Source: Patescibacteria group bacterium | GTDB taxonomy: Bacteria; Patescibacteriota; Minisyncoccia; Phycocordibacterales; EsbW-18 | Reading direction: 5' to 3' | DNA: 28,275 nucleotides | NCBI GenBank assembly: GCA_030917725.1 | Contig: JAUPUE010000023.1 | Span: 1 to 28,275 of the forward strand | Shown here: positions 21,273 to 28,275 of the stretch, one piece after another | How the letters are laid out: each line of letters begins with the position of its first letter | Numbering within the stretch: the first letter of the stretch is position 1 | Notes under the pieces: model-generated | What the model was told of the DNA's origin: nothing | The model's input: only the letters and a program-made list of their open reading frames with translations | The model's database searches: none | Translations under genes and position numbers: made by a program

Positions 21273-21963
21273 GCTTCTCCAGCCCCTTACCAAAATCAAC
21301 CCGCCATCTATGTGAATCGTGGTAGAGGGAAATCAGCTTGAATGAAAGGTCTTTTGCTTCTGTTGGGGAATACTTTGTGAGATATGTCTTCGCCTTGCCG
21401 AGCACATATGGCTTGATGTCATCGGTTGCACCTGCGAGCACTTGGAGCATCGTCTTCATCTGCCACATCAAGATGCTGTGCACCTCTTCGGGAGCGACGC
21501 CTTCGCTCAACGCCTTTTGATACCCGAGCCAGAGGTTCTTCTTATCGCGCATACCCAAGCTGTTGGCGAGATCGAATATCTGAAATGGTTTCTTCTCTAC
21601 CTTTTCTTTCTCGGTAAATTCTTTTGATTCATTCGCATGCTTTTCAACCAACTTCTTGTTCGCAACAAGCAGCTTCCCCTCTTTGAGGATGAAGAGGTTC
21701 TCGGATTCTGCGAGTGATGCAAGATGATCAGCTAGCGTCTCTCCATATTCTTCGTGCGCAAGAAGATATGGAACGATAACCGCATGAGCACCAGTGAAAA
21801 GTCCGACGGAACCGATAAGTCGCTCGAGTTCGCTTTCGGAGAAGTTCTCGTCGCCAAGCGCAAACACTTCGGCTTCCTTGTTGGTCTTAAGAAACGCGCC
21901 GAGCCGCTTGGCTGCGGCGTCATTTACCTTATCGCGGTCTGTTCCGTAAAAGATTGCGAGCAT
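21256..21963 (-). CDS. holA: DNA polymerase III delta subunit (HolA-like)
   Basis: The 235-residue protein looks like a short HolA, the clamp-loader subunit that opens the sliding clamp. Evidence: the start MLAIFYGTDRDKVNDAAAKRL, the ESELERLIGSVGLFTGAHAVIV stretch (family L-x-x-x-x-x-x-S-L-F), the FQIFDLANSLGMRDKKNLWLGYQKAL segment and the HSILMWQMKTMLQVLAGA helix. E. coli HolA has 343 residues. It starts 2 nt after the polA stop, so polA-holA form one transcription unit. Confidence 0.82.
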   Translation of the reverse strand: MLAIFYGTDRDKVNDAAAKRLGAFLKTNKEAEVFALGDENFSESELERLIGSVGLFTGAHAVIVPYLLAHEEYGETLADHLASLAESENLFILKEGKLLVANKKLVEKHANESKEFTEKEKVEKKPFQIFDLANSLGMRDKKNLWLGYQKALSEGVAPEEVHSILMWQMKTMLQVLAGATDDIKPYVLGKAKTYLTKYSPTEAKDLSFKLISLYHDSHRWRVDFGKGLEKLILSL

Positions 21964-21965
21964 GT

Positions 21966-24380
21966 TTAGATTTTTTTCATCTCACTCCACCGCTTCCCTA
22001 CTGATGCATCGACAATGATTGGAACGCCGTCGCATTTTTCTTTTGGAACAACTCCCTCCATCACGGCTTTTATTTTTGGGACAACCTCGTCGACGAGGTC
22101 TTCGCGAACTTCAAACATCAATTCGTCGTGAATCTGGAGTACGAGACGGATACCATCGCCGTCTTTTGCAATGATTTCATTATGGATTGTGGCCATCGCA
22201 AGCTTGATGATATCGGCCGATGTGCCTTGTACCGGCGCATTGACCGCCTGACGCTCTGCCTCGGCGCGGATATATGGCAGTGGTGACTTCATTCCCGCCA
22301 ATTGGCGACGGCGCCCAAAGAGCGTGGTGGTGTAGCCCTTGGTGCGCGCTTCACCGCGCACAGTGCTCATATAGTCAGCGACACCGGTGAAGGTGCTCTC
22401 ATATTCAGCAAGATATTTTTGTGCGTCGCTTCGACTCATGTCGGCAGTCGCAGCAAGTGCGTTGGCTCCCATGCCGTAGAGGATGCCAAAGTTGATGACT
22501 TTTGCAGAGCGGCGCATGTCGGGTGTGACGTCGGCGAGTGGGACATCGAAAATCTCGGAGGCAACCGCTGTGTGAATGTCGCCACCATCTTCGAATGTCT
22601 TCACGAGCTTAGCGTCGCGCGAGAGAATCGCCGCGATACGCAGCTCAATCTGAGAATAGTCGAATGTGACAAGTGAGTATCCGCGCTCTGCCATGAATGC
22701 TCCGCGGATCGCGCGGCCGAGCGCCGTGCGGATTGGAATGTTCTGCAAGTTCGGAGCCTGTGACGACATGCGTCCGGTAGCTGCACCTGTTTGGATAAAC
22801 GTCGTGTGTAGACGCCCACCCTCGTCGAGCATCTTTGGAAAGGCGTCGATATATGTTGAGAGAAGCTTCTGGAGTTCGCGGTACGCGATAATCTCACGAA
22901 TAACAGGGTGAGAACCTGCAAGCTTATCAAGTTCGCTCTCTTTTGTGGAACGCTGGCCTGTTGATGTCTTCTTCCCTCCCTTAAGACCGAGGTCAACAAA
23001 AAGCACATCACCGAGCTGACGTGGCGAATTGATATTGAACTCTTTGCCCGCATGTCCCCAAATCTTTTTTTCGAGATCAGACAATTCTTTATGATACGTT
23101 TCGGAAAGCTCTTTGAGATAACTCACATCAACACGGATACCATTACCAATCATCGTTGAGATAACAGGGATGAGCGGTTTCTCGATGTCTTCAAACACGT
23201 GTCGCAACCCTGCGGCATCAAGGTCAGCGAAGATTTTCTCTCGTGCCTGTTTGAGGCTGTCGGTACGCGCGTAACTCAAGATGTCTTCGGGCTGAGGGTT
23301 GGTAAGCTCAGAATTGATGAGCCAGAGCGCGATCTTCGTCTCTTTCAGTTCATCTTCGGTGATGTCCGGCTCTTTGGGTTTTTCTTCAGCAGTCTCAGGA
23401 AAACCGAGTGTGCCATTGTCGCTTACCGCAGCGGCACCAAGAATGCTCTTGAGTCGTGCACCAAATGAACGAAAGTCGAGCTCGGTAAAGAGCGCCGTGA
23501 TCACCGATGGAGATGCGGTCTCTTTCCAAGGTTTCTCGGGGAGCGCAAAAGCGATCGGCGCGTCGCGACGGATTGTACCAAGGAGTTTCGAGAACTGCGC
23601 CTCGTCTTTTCCTTCTTTGAGAATGCCTTGGATGCGCGGAGTGATTTTAAGTTCATCAAAGACCGCCGAGTCAGATTCGAGCTGACGATAGATCGCTTCG
23701 ATGCCGCCGAAACTCGTGATGAGCGTCGATGCAGTCTTCTCACCAATGCCTTTAATACCCGGGATGTTGTCCGACGGGTCTCCACGAAGACCTTTGTAGT
23801 CAGGGAGAAGTTCGGGACCGAATCCAAAACGCGTAACAACATCGTCATATCCATAGAAAACCGTATCGTTCATGCCTTTGCGGAGCGTGAACACTTTGAC
23901 GCGTTCTTTGTCGACGAGCTGCAACGTGTCCATATCCCCCGACGCGATGACGACCTCGAGTGTCTCGTCACCCTTTGTTTGTTCGACGATTGTTCCCAAG
24001 ATGTCGTCGGCTTCGAATCCTTCGTGTTCGTACGATGGAATGCTAAATGCTTTGAGAACATCTCGACTTCGTTCGATCTGAGCTACGAGCGCATCGTCGG
24101 TCTTGGCACGACCAGCTTTGTAGTCTTTGTATGCTTCGTGGCGATACGTCGGCTTGGGCAAATCGTATGCTGCAGCGATGTAGTCGGGCTTGAGGTCAGC
24201 AATGATTTTGAGAAGCATCGCCGCAAGACCGTATAAAGCGCCTGACGGTTCGCCCTTACTCGTCGAAAAGTCCGGCAGTGCGTGATAGGCGCGGTGCAAA
24301 ATGGCATGCATATCAAGCAATATCAAACGGCGTGGATTCTGCTTGGCCGATGTTTTCTTTTTTGGAGGTTTGGTAGGCAT
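21966..24380 (-). CDS. polA: DNA polymerase I
   Basis: The 804-residue enzyme has an N-terminal 5'-3' exonuclease domain (LILLDMHAILHRAYHAL, FEADDILGTI, IASGDMDTLQLV, YKGLRGDPSDNIPGIKGIGEKTA). The middle region has lost the 3'-5' exonuclease motifs. The polymerase domain is complete: TGRMSSQAPNLQNIPIR, LVTFDYSQIELRIAAIL (motif A), RRSAKVINFGILYGMG (motif B, with Phe rather than Tyr at the sugar-selecting position) and LQIHDELMFEV (motif C). Residues 1-16 are Lys/Pro-rich. I start at ATG 24380. A longer frame begins with TTG at 24410 in a word-repeat linker. No Shine-Dalgarno is seen. It is followed by holA. Confidence 0.96.
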   Translation of the reverse strand: MPTKPPKKKTSAKQNPRRLILLDMHAILHRAYHALPDFSTSKGEPSGALYGLAAMLLKIIADLKPDYIAAAYDLPKPTYRHEAYKDYKAGRAKTDDALVAQIERSRDVLKAFSIPSYEHEGFEADDILGTIVEQTKGDETLEVVIASGDMDTLQLVDKERVKVFTLRKGMNDTVFYGYDDVVTRFGFGPELLPDYKGLRGDPSDNIPGIKGIGEKTASTLITSFGGIEAIYRQLESDSAVFDELKITPRIQGILKEGKDEAQFSKLLGTIRRDAPIAFALPEKPWKETASPSVITALFTELDFRSFGARLKSILGAAAVSDNGTLGFPETAEEKPKEPDITEDELKETKIALWLINSELTNPQPEDILSYARTDSLKQAREKIFADLDAAGLRHVFEDIEKPLIPVISTMIGNGIRVDVSYLKELSETYHKELSDLEKKIWGHAGKEFNINSPRQLGDVLFVDLGLKGGKKTSTGQRSTKESELDKLAGSHPVIREIIAYRELQKLLSTYIDAFPKMLDEGGRLHTTFIQTGAATGRMSSQAPNLQNIPIRTALGRAIRGAFMAERGYSLVTFDYSQIELRIAAILSRDAKLVKTFEDGGDIHTAVASEIFDVPLADVTPDMRRSAKVINFGILYGMGANALAATADMSRSDAQKYLAEYESTFTGVADYMSTVRGEARTKGYTTTLFGRRRQLAGMKSPLPYIRAEAERQAVNAPVQGTSADIIKLAMATIHNEIIAKDGDGIRLVLQIHDELMFEVREDLVDEVVPKIKAVMEGVVPKEKCDGVPIIVDASVGKRWSEMKKI

Positions 24381-24387
24381 TTTGGTT

Positions 24388-24482
24388 AAGTTCCAAGTGG
24401 TATGTATCAAGTGGCAAGCAAGTTTAAACTTTTCAAGTAGTTAAGTATTTAACGGTTGTTTGGAACTTGCTACTTGGAACTT
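24388..24482. repeat. Word-repeat linker between tsaE and polA with terminal inverted repeat
   Basis: The stretch is built from near-copies of caagtt/acttgg words. The 11-mer AAGTTCCAAGT (24388-24398) returns as its reverse complement ACTTGGAACTT (24472-24482), which also forms the last codons of tsaE. It could fold into a large hairpin. No gene is present in the gap. Confidence 0.6.
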
Positions 24483-24919
24483 ATTTTTCTGGTCGTCTCA
24501 TCAACATGCTCGAACACAAAGTGCTGTGCGTTGCTCGGCATCGCGCCAGGAACTTTCTCGGGCCACTCGATAGCAATGAGCGCGTCGGGGTCGGCAAGAA
24601 GCTCCTTCCATCCCAACACTTCGAGCTCATGTGCACTCTCCAATCGATACGCGTCGATATGCGTCAGTGTTTTGAAACCGTGGTTGGTTGTAGGTGGTAG
24701 GTCGTAGGTTTTCATAATGACGAACGTCGGGCTCGTGATGTGTTCGGTGATGCCGAGCTCTTTTGCGATAGCTTTTACAAAGGCGGTCTTCCCTGCTCCT
24801 AGGTCTCCGGCAAGCGCGAGAACTACCGCGCCTTCGTGCGGCATAGAGCCTAGGTCCGCGAGGACGCTCTGGGCGTAAGCCTCAAGCTCCTTAATGGAGG
24901 AGATAGTTCGTTCGTTCAT
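24470..24919 (-). CDS. tsaE: tRNA threonylcarbamoyladenosine biosynthesis ATPase TsaE
   Basis: The 149-residue P-loop ATPase works with TsaB and TsaD to form t6A37 in ANN-reading tRNAs. The Walker A GDLGAGKT is at residues 38-45, TSPTFVIMKTY follows at 62-72, then HIDAYRL and IEWPEKVP. Between the SPTF strand and HIDAYRL is an insertion (DLPPTTNHGF, residues 73-82) encoded by degenerate ACCTAC repeats, where homologues usually have a short turn. I start at ATG 24919 because TGG-TACAAT ends 6 nt upstream. The frame extends further but through the promoter. Confidence 0.92.
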   Translation of the reverse strand: MNERTISSIKELEAYAQSVLADLGSMPHEGAVVLALAGDLGAGKTAFVKAIAKELGITEHITSPTFVIMKTYDLPPTTNHGFKTLTHIDAYRLESAHELEVLGWKELLADPDALIAIEWPEKVPGAMPSNAQHFVFEHVDETTRKISSK

Positions 24920-24925
24920 AGAGCA

Positions 24926-24934
24926 ATTGTACCA
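24926..24934 (-). promoter_or_regulatory. Extended -10 box of tsaE
   Basis: The minus strand reads TGG-TACAAT, then TGCTCT, then ATG 24919. The transcript is predicted to start at the start codon. Confidence 0.55.
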
Positions 24935-24945
24935 TCGAGCTTCGT

Positions 24946-25022
24946 TTGACATCTCTTCTCAAAAAGAGCATTTTGCTCTCGGAGAAAGAAAGCCCACCAG
25001 AACCACCACGCTTGTGTGGTGG
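24946..25022 (+). promoter_or_regulatory. Possible promoter and leader hairpins of the 25070 gene
   Basis: TTGACA (24946-24951) with a 17-nt spacer and a weak CATTTT could start transcription. Downstream are the hairpins AGAGC-ATTTT-GCTCT (24965-24979) and CCACCAC-GCTTGT-GTGGTGG (25003-25022), which would form in the leader. The -10 match is poor. Confidence 0.35.
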
Positions 25023-25069
25023 ACTCATTTATAGTCCTTCTAGAAACAAACCCAAACCACGGAGGGGGC

Positions 25070-25348
25070 ATGGCTCAACAACCAACGTCGTTCTTCCCAG
25101 TAGCATGGCTCTGCGCAGTCGCACAGATTCTCTTCTTCGCCGGAACGGTCGCAATCATTTACCTGAACGCCCCGTTCTGGCCAGCCCTTGTCATGATCGC
25201 GTGTCTCGTACTTCCTGGACTCTACGCGGTCTGGCGCGAAAAAGACGGCGACGGCTTCCTCATGGAACTCACCGGCGGTCTGGGTGTCTTCACACTGCCA
25301 GTACAGATTCTATTTGTTGTCATCAGTCTTTTTCACCCATTTGGGTAA
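25070..25348 (+). CDS. Small three-helix membrane protein with Shine-Dalgarno
   Basis: The 92-residue protein is mostly membrane: helices at about residues 8-30, 33-52 and 66-90, with a charged loop (WREKDGDGFLME) between the second and third. No family is recognised. GGAGGGGG directly precedes ATG 25070. A 7-bp GC hairpin with a T-run follows (25382-25413). It is thus a free-standing unit between tsaE and pilB. A different frame reads open through here into pilB, but the Shine-Dalgarno, hydrophobic pattern and terminator support this one. Confidence 0.72.
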   Translation: MAQQPTSFFPVAWLCAVAQILFFAGTVAIIYLNAPFWPALVMIACLVLPGLYAVWREKDGDGFLMELTGGLGVFTLPVQILFVVISLFHPFG

Positions 25349-25381
25349 ATGGTGCCGACAACCAACTGCCGCACCGAGATG

Positions 25382-25413
25382 CCGCCGCGCACTCAGCGGC
25401 GGTTTCTCTTTTT
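25382..25413 (+). terminator. Intrinsic terminator of the three-helix protein gene
   Basis: CCGCCGC (25382-25388) pairs with GCGGCGG (25396-25402), and TTTCTCTTTTT follows. Confidence 0.85.
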
Positions 25414-25440
25414 ATATTGTTTCGTTGCTTCGTCGCTTCT

Positions 25441-25449
25441 TGCTATCAT
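25441..25449 (+). promoter_or_regulatory. Extended -10 box of pilB
   Basis: TGC-TATCAT, then TACCTC, then ATG 25456. The spacing again puts the transcription start at the start codon. No strong -35 box. Confidence 0.5.
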
Positions 25450-25455
25450 TACCTC

Positions 25456-27132
25456 ATGGTTGAATTTGATGACTCCAAACAAGAGCGAAAATACGAACAA
25501 CTTCGCCAAGAAGAAGAGGAGCTTGCCATCCAAGCACTCTCACAAAAATACGGCATCCCCTACATCGACCTCTCAACGGTCCCAATGAGCGTTGACGCGC
25601 TCGCCCTCATCCCAGAAGTGGCGGCTCGTGAGGCAAAAATCGCAGCCTTTAATAGGCTCAATAAGAACATTGATGTTGCTTTCCACGAACCTGATTCAGA
25701 GCCAGTCCAAAAAATCATCACCTCGCTCGAAGCCCAAGGCCTCATCGTCGCACCCCACCTCACCTCAACAAAAAGCCTCAATTTTGCTTGGGATCGCTAC
25801 AAAGACATGGCGTTCACGTCAGAGAGCAAAAAGGGCATGCTCGACGTCTCCGGCGATGAGATTGTGTCGTTCATCAAAAACGTTCACGGTTCCGAAGACG
25901 TAAAGAAATACATCGAGGAGACCATGAAGCTCAAGAAGGCGTTTCGCACATCGCGCATCGTCGAAGTTCTTCTCGCCTCAGCACTCGCAACCAAGTCGTC
26001 AGACATCCACATCGAACCCGAAGAGACAAGCGTTCGCATGCGTATGCGTCTCGATGGCATCCTGACCGACGTGGCGCGCTTTGATGCCGAGACATACCGC
26101 CTCCTCCTCTCACGTCTTAAGCTCCTCTCAGGTCTCAAGCTCAATGTTGCCAAAGAAGCACAGGACGGACGTTTTAGTATCAACATGGAATCGGGCGATA
26201 TCGAGATCCGTACATCTATCCTCCCTGGGCAATACGGCGAATCAATCGTCATGCGTATCCTGAACCCTGATGCTATTGCGGCCTCAATCGACGTTTTGGG
26301 TATGCGCCCTGAGCTTTTGGCGGCTATCGAGCATGAAATCGCCAAGCCGAACGGCATGATTCTCACCACCGGTCCTACTGGCTCCGGTAAGACGACGACG
26401 CTCTACGCCTTTCTCAAGCGCGTTCACAATTCGGAGGTAAAGATTCTCACCATCGAAGACCCTATCGAATATCACCTTCAAGGTATCGTGCAGACACAAG
26501 TTGATGCAGAAAAAAACTACACATTCTCAACAGGTCTCCGCGCAGCACTTCGACAAGACCCTGACATCATCATGGTTGGTGAAATCCGTGACAAAGAAAC
26601 TGCGGAGATTGCGATTCACGCCGCACTCACCGGGCACTTGGTGTTCTCAACATTGCACACCAACTCTGCAGCAGGTGCATTCACTCGTCTCATCGACCTC
26701 GACTTGAACCCCCGCATCTTGGGATCAGCAATCAATCTCTCACTCGCACAACGTCTCGTACGAAAATTGTGTACGACCTGCCGACAAGAATCCCCCCTCA
26801 CAGAAACAGAAAAAGCGACCGTCAAAAGAATCCTCGCAGACGTATCGAAACCGGAGATGATTGCAAGCGTTCAACGGGTCAACGGCTGGAAAGCAGGGCC
26901 TGGTTGCGCGGAATGTGGCGGTGACGGCTACAAGGGTCGTATCGGTGTTTTCGAGGCTGTTCGGCTCGATGAAGCAGTCGAGAAGGCTGTCGAAGAAAAC
27001 CCGAGCGAGCGCGATATCAAGAAGGCCGCAGCTCCACAAGGCTTCCTTTCGATGGCACAGGACGCGGTGGTCAAGGTGCTCGAGGGCTCTACTACATTTG
27101 AAGAAATCGCGCGCGTCGTTGACATCTCATAA
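25456..27132 (+). CDS. pilB: Type IV pilus extension ATPase PilB (GspE family)
   Basis: The 558-residue ATPase powers pilin polymerisation at the cytoplasmic side of the inner membrane. It has an N-terminal MshEN-like part (IQALSQKYGIPYIDLS and on), SDIHIEPEE (near residue 178), RMRLDGIL, the Walker A GPTGSGKT (306-313), the Asp box TIEDPIEY, the Walker B and His boxes MVGEIRDKETAEIAIHAALTGHLVFSTLHTNS, and the zinc-binding pairs LCTTC (near 438) and GCAEC (near 483). Its partners pilM-N-O are at 7.2-9.8 kb. I start at ATG 25456. The same frame is open back to about 24946, but that part crosses a terminator and another gene. Confidence 0.95.
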   Translation: MVEFDDSKQERKYEQLRQEEEELAIQALSQKYGIPYIDLSTVPMSVDALALIPEVAAREAKIAAFNRLNKNIDVAFHEPDSEPVQKIITSLEAQGLIVAPHLTSTKSLNFAWDRYKDMAFTSESKKGMLDVSGDEIVSFIKNVHGSEDVKKYIEETMKLKKAFRTSRIVEVLLASALATKSSDIHIEPEETSVRMRMRLDGILTDVARFDAETYRLLLSRLKLLSGLKLNVAKEAQDGRFSINMESGDIEIRTSILPGQYGESIVMRILNPDAIAASIDVLGMRPELLAAIEHEIAKPNGMILTTGPTGSGKTTTLYAFLKRVHNSEVKILTIEDPIEYHLQGIVQTQVDAEKNYTFSTGLRAALRQDPDIIMVGEIRDKETAEIAIHAALTGHLVFSTLHTNSAAGAFTRLIDLDLNPRILGSAINLSLAQRLVRKLCTTCRQESPLTETEKATVKRILADVSKPEMIASVQRVNGWKAGPGCAECGGDGYKGRIGVFEAVRLDEAVEKAVEENPSERDIKKAAAPQGFLSMAQDAVVKVLEGSTTFEEIARVVDIS

Positions 27133-27134
27133 CA

Positions 27135-27181
27135 AAAGCTCCGCACTGGCGTATGCACAGTGCGGAGCTTTCTTTTTTCTT
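27135..27181 (+). terminator. 14-bp intrinsic terminator of pilB
   Basis: AAAGCTCCGCACTG (27135-27148) pairs perfectly with CAGTGCGGAGCTTT (27158-27171), and CTTTTTTCTTT follows. It starts 2 nt after the pilB stop. Confidence 0.92.
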
Positions 27182-27202
27182 TAAATCAGATACACTTGAG
27201 GA

Positions 27203-27458
27203 AGTTCTTTGACCAGAGGAGAAATCTCTAAGCAACACCACGTTATCTGTTAAGGAGTTTGTTCGCAATCTTGAAATAAATTTCAGGAAAACCAACAAAT
27301 CCTCACTGACGACATGCATGCGGGCGCATGAAGGTTACTTAGAGGTTTCTCATCTGCTCTTTCGCGATTACCGAAACCCCATTCACGTAGGCTGTATTCT
27401 CGTTGGATACAGGCCTTCTGTCAAAGTGCTAGATACAGTCTAGCATATCCCTTTTTAT
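27203..27458 (+). ncRNA. Probable structured RNA between pilB and ruvB (family not recognised)
   Basis: The 326-nt gap between pilB and ruvB has no credible gene but can fold extensively. CTTTGAC (27207-27213) pairs with GTCAAAG (27420-27426) as a closing stem. Strand 27215-27236 pairs with 27334-27355 over 22 positions with two mismatches. Inside are TTTGTT/AACAAA (27258-27263/27294-27299), the hairpin CTTGAAA/TTTCAGG (27270-27287) and CATGC/GCATG (27317-27330). A further hairpin, AGGCTGTAT/ATACAGGCCT, lies at 27389-27416. Directly after the closing stem is the terminator-like TGCTAGA-TACAG-TCTAGCA with TATCCCTTTTT (27427-27456). TACACT (27191-27196) could be its -10 box. It shows no RNase P, tmRNA or SRP signature that I can see. 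It could instead be a ruvB leader. Confidence 0.5.
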
Positions 27459-28275
27459 ATGTCAAGTACCCCCTCCCAGAAAGGCCCTGTTGAGGCGTCC
27501 CCTACCGAGAGCTCTCTCGATGCCTCCCTGCGCCCTGGATTATGGGATGAATACATAGGCCAAGACCAAATTAAGGCCAATTTGAACATCCTTTTGTCGG
27601 CTGCCCGCCAACGAGGCCAGTGTCCTGAACACGTTTTGTTCTACGGACCAGCCGGTTTGGGTAAGACCACCTTGGCCCACCTTATTGCCCGCGAAATCGG
27701 CACATCGCTCAAATTAACCTCCGGTCCCGCCATCGAGCGAGTTGGTGATCTTGCCTCTATCCTCACCAACCTCTCCCCAGGTGACATTCTCTTTATCGAC
27801 GAGATCCACCGTCTCAACCGCGCAATCGAAGAAGTCCTCTACCCTGCCATGGAGTCAGGTCGTCTCGATATCATCATTGGCAAAGGTCCGTCAGCTCGCA
27901 CGGTACAACTCGAGCTTCCTCCGTTTACACTCGTTGCAGCAACCACACGCATCGCATTGCTCTCGTCACCACTGCGTTCACGTTTCTCAGGCGGAACATT
28001 CCGTCTCGATTTTTATACCGACGATGACATCCTTGCGATCATGCGCCGCTCAGCAAAGATTCTCGGTGTCGAAGCTGAAGACGAAGCGCTCCAAGAGATC
28101 GCGAAGCGCAGCCGCTACACGCCGCGCACCGCCAACTATCTCCTCAAACGAGCACGCGACTTCGCCCAAATCAAAGAAGCGCCTCTCACCAAAGCTCTCG
28201 CGCTCGATGCGCTCAACCTCTTAGGTGTTGATGAGCAAGGTTTGACTTCATCTGACCGCAAACTCCTCTCACTTC
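27459..28275 (+). CDS. ruvB: Holliday junction branch-migration ATPase RuvB (C-terminus outside window)
   Basis: The visible 272 residues cover most of RuvB, the AAA+ motor that drives branch migration with RuvA. They include LRPGLWDEYIGQDQIKANL, the Walker A GPAGLGKTTLA (residues 64-74; usually GPPGLGKTTLA, so one Pro is Ala), TSGPAIERVGDLASILTNL, the Walker B LFIDEIHRLNRAIEEVLYPAMES, PPFTLVAATTR, sensor-2 SRYTPRTANYLLKRARD (usually RGTPRIANRLLRR) and LGVDEQGL. ATG 27459 follows TTTTTAT with no Shine-Dalgarno. TAGCAT at 27441-27446 is a possible -10 box. The reading frame is open to the window edge. Confidence 0.95.
   Translation, partial: MSSTPSQKGPVEASPTESSLDASLRPGLWDEYIGQDQIKANLNILLSAARQRGQCPEHVLFYGPAGLGKTTLAHLIAREIGTSLKLTSGPAIERVGDLASILTNLSPGDILFIDEIHRLNRAIEEVLYPAMESGRLDIIIGKGPSARTVQLELPPFTLVAATTRIALLSSPLRSRFSGGTFRLDFYTDDDILAIMRRSAKILGVEAEDEALQEIAKRSRYTPRTANYLLKRARDFAQIKEAPLTKALALDALNLLGVDEQGLTSSDRKLLSL

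Noticed and set aside
24946..25455. N-terminal extension of pilB back to 24946
   Set aside because: It would cross a Shine-Dalgarno-led membrane-protein gene and a strong terminator. PilB homology begins near ATG 25456.
27092..27319. Minus-strand frame of 75 codons in the pilB-ruvB gap
   Set aside because: It runs through the pilB terminator hairpin and has no start signal or recognisable protein pattern.
1..28275. CRISPR array
   Set aside because: No regularly spaced identical direct repeats with unique spacers were found, and no cas genes were seen. The repeats noted are palindrome pairs or word repeats.
1..28275. Alternative genetic code with TGA read as Gly (code 25, as in Gracilibacteria and Absconditabacteria)
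   Set aside because: Several genes, such as ruvX, gpmA and the second guanylate kinase, end cleanly in TGA at the expected family length.

Overview
The window looks like a stretch of chromosome from a bacterium of the Candidate Phyla Radiation (Patescibacteria), probably a Parcubacteria-type lineage. This rests on gene content and style, not on a marker-gene tree. The signs are short housekeeping proteins, a stripped-down pyruvate kinase, a type IV pilus gene set (pilM, pilN-like, pilO-like, pilB), a DUF2914 membrane protein, a lamin-tail-like exported protein, single-domain GIY-YIG proteins, tRNAs without an encoded CCA, and a near absence of Shine-Dalgarno sequences in core genes. TGA is used as a stop, so the code is the standard bacterial one.

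Layout. 1-2516 (-): a large exported repeat protein cut by the window edge. 2628-5760 (-): a GIY-YIG protein, tRNA-His, a DUF2914 membrane protein, tRNA-Leu, rplS, an RluA-family pseudouridine synthase and tRNA-Val. 5823-7048 (+): guanylate kinase followed by a diverged guanylate-kinase-like paralogue. 7109-11106 (-): tRNA-Arg(UCU), the pilM-N-O operon, ruvX coupled to a stand-alone tRNA-binding domain, a second GIY-YIG protein and tRNA-Ser. 11224-15700 (+): a small membrane protein, tRNA-Arg(GCG) with a duplicated tail, then an operon of a D-2-hydroxyacid dehydrogenase, phosphoglycerate mutase, minimal pyruvate kinase and enolase (lower glycolysis plus a likely NADH-reoxidising step). 15776-16989: two small genes of unknown function and rpsT. 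17094-20007 (+): ruvA, a murE-like ligase and a lamin-tail-like exported protein. 20004-24919: a SpoU/TrmH methyltransferase behind tRNA-Lys, an HD-domain protein, holA, polA and tsaE. 25070-28275 (+): a three-helix membrane protein, pilB, a probable structured RNA and the start of ruvB.

Gene expression falls into two classes. Ten genes carry a TAnnnT box exactly 6 nt before the ATG, which places the transcription start at the start codon (leaderless mRNA). Four other genes (6482, 16219-, 16392, 25070) instead have a strong Shine-Dalgarno; two of them have a clear promoter about 50-60 nt upstream, and each has a GC-rich hairpin downstream. These look like self-contained cassettes set between the core genes.

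The most unusual features are the probable structured RNA at 27203-27458, the hairpin-packed segment between two copies of a tRNA-Arg tail at 11822-12018, a family of paired CGCTnAGCG palindromes that abut tRNA ends, and degenerate word-repeat linkers that supply -10 boxes.
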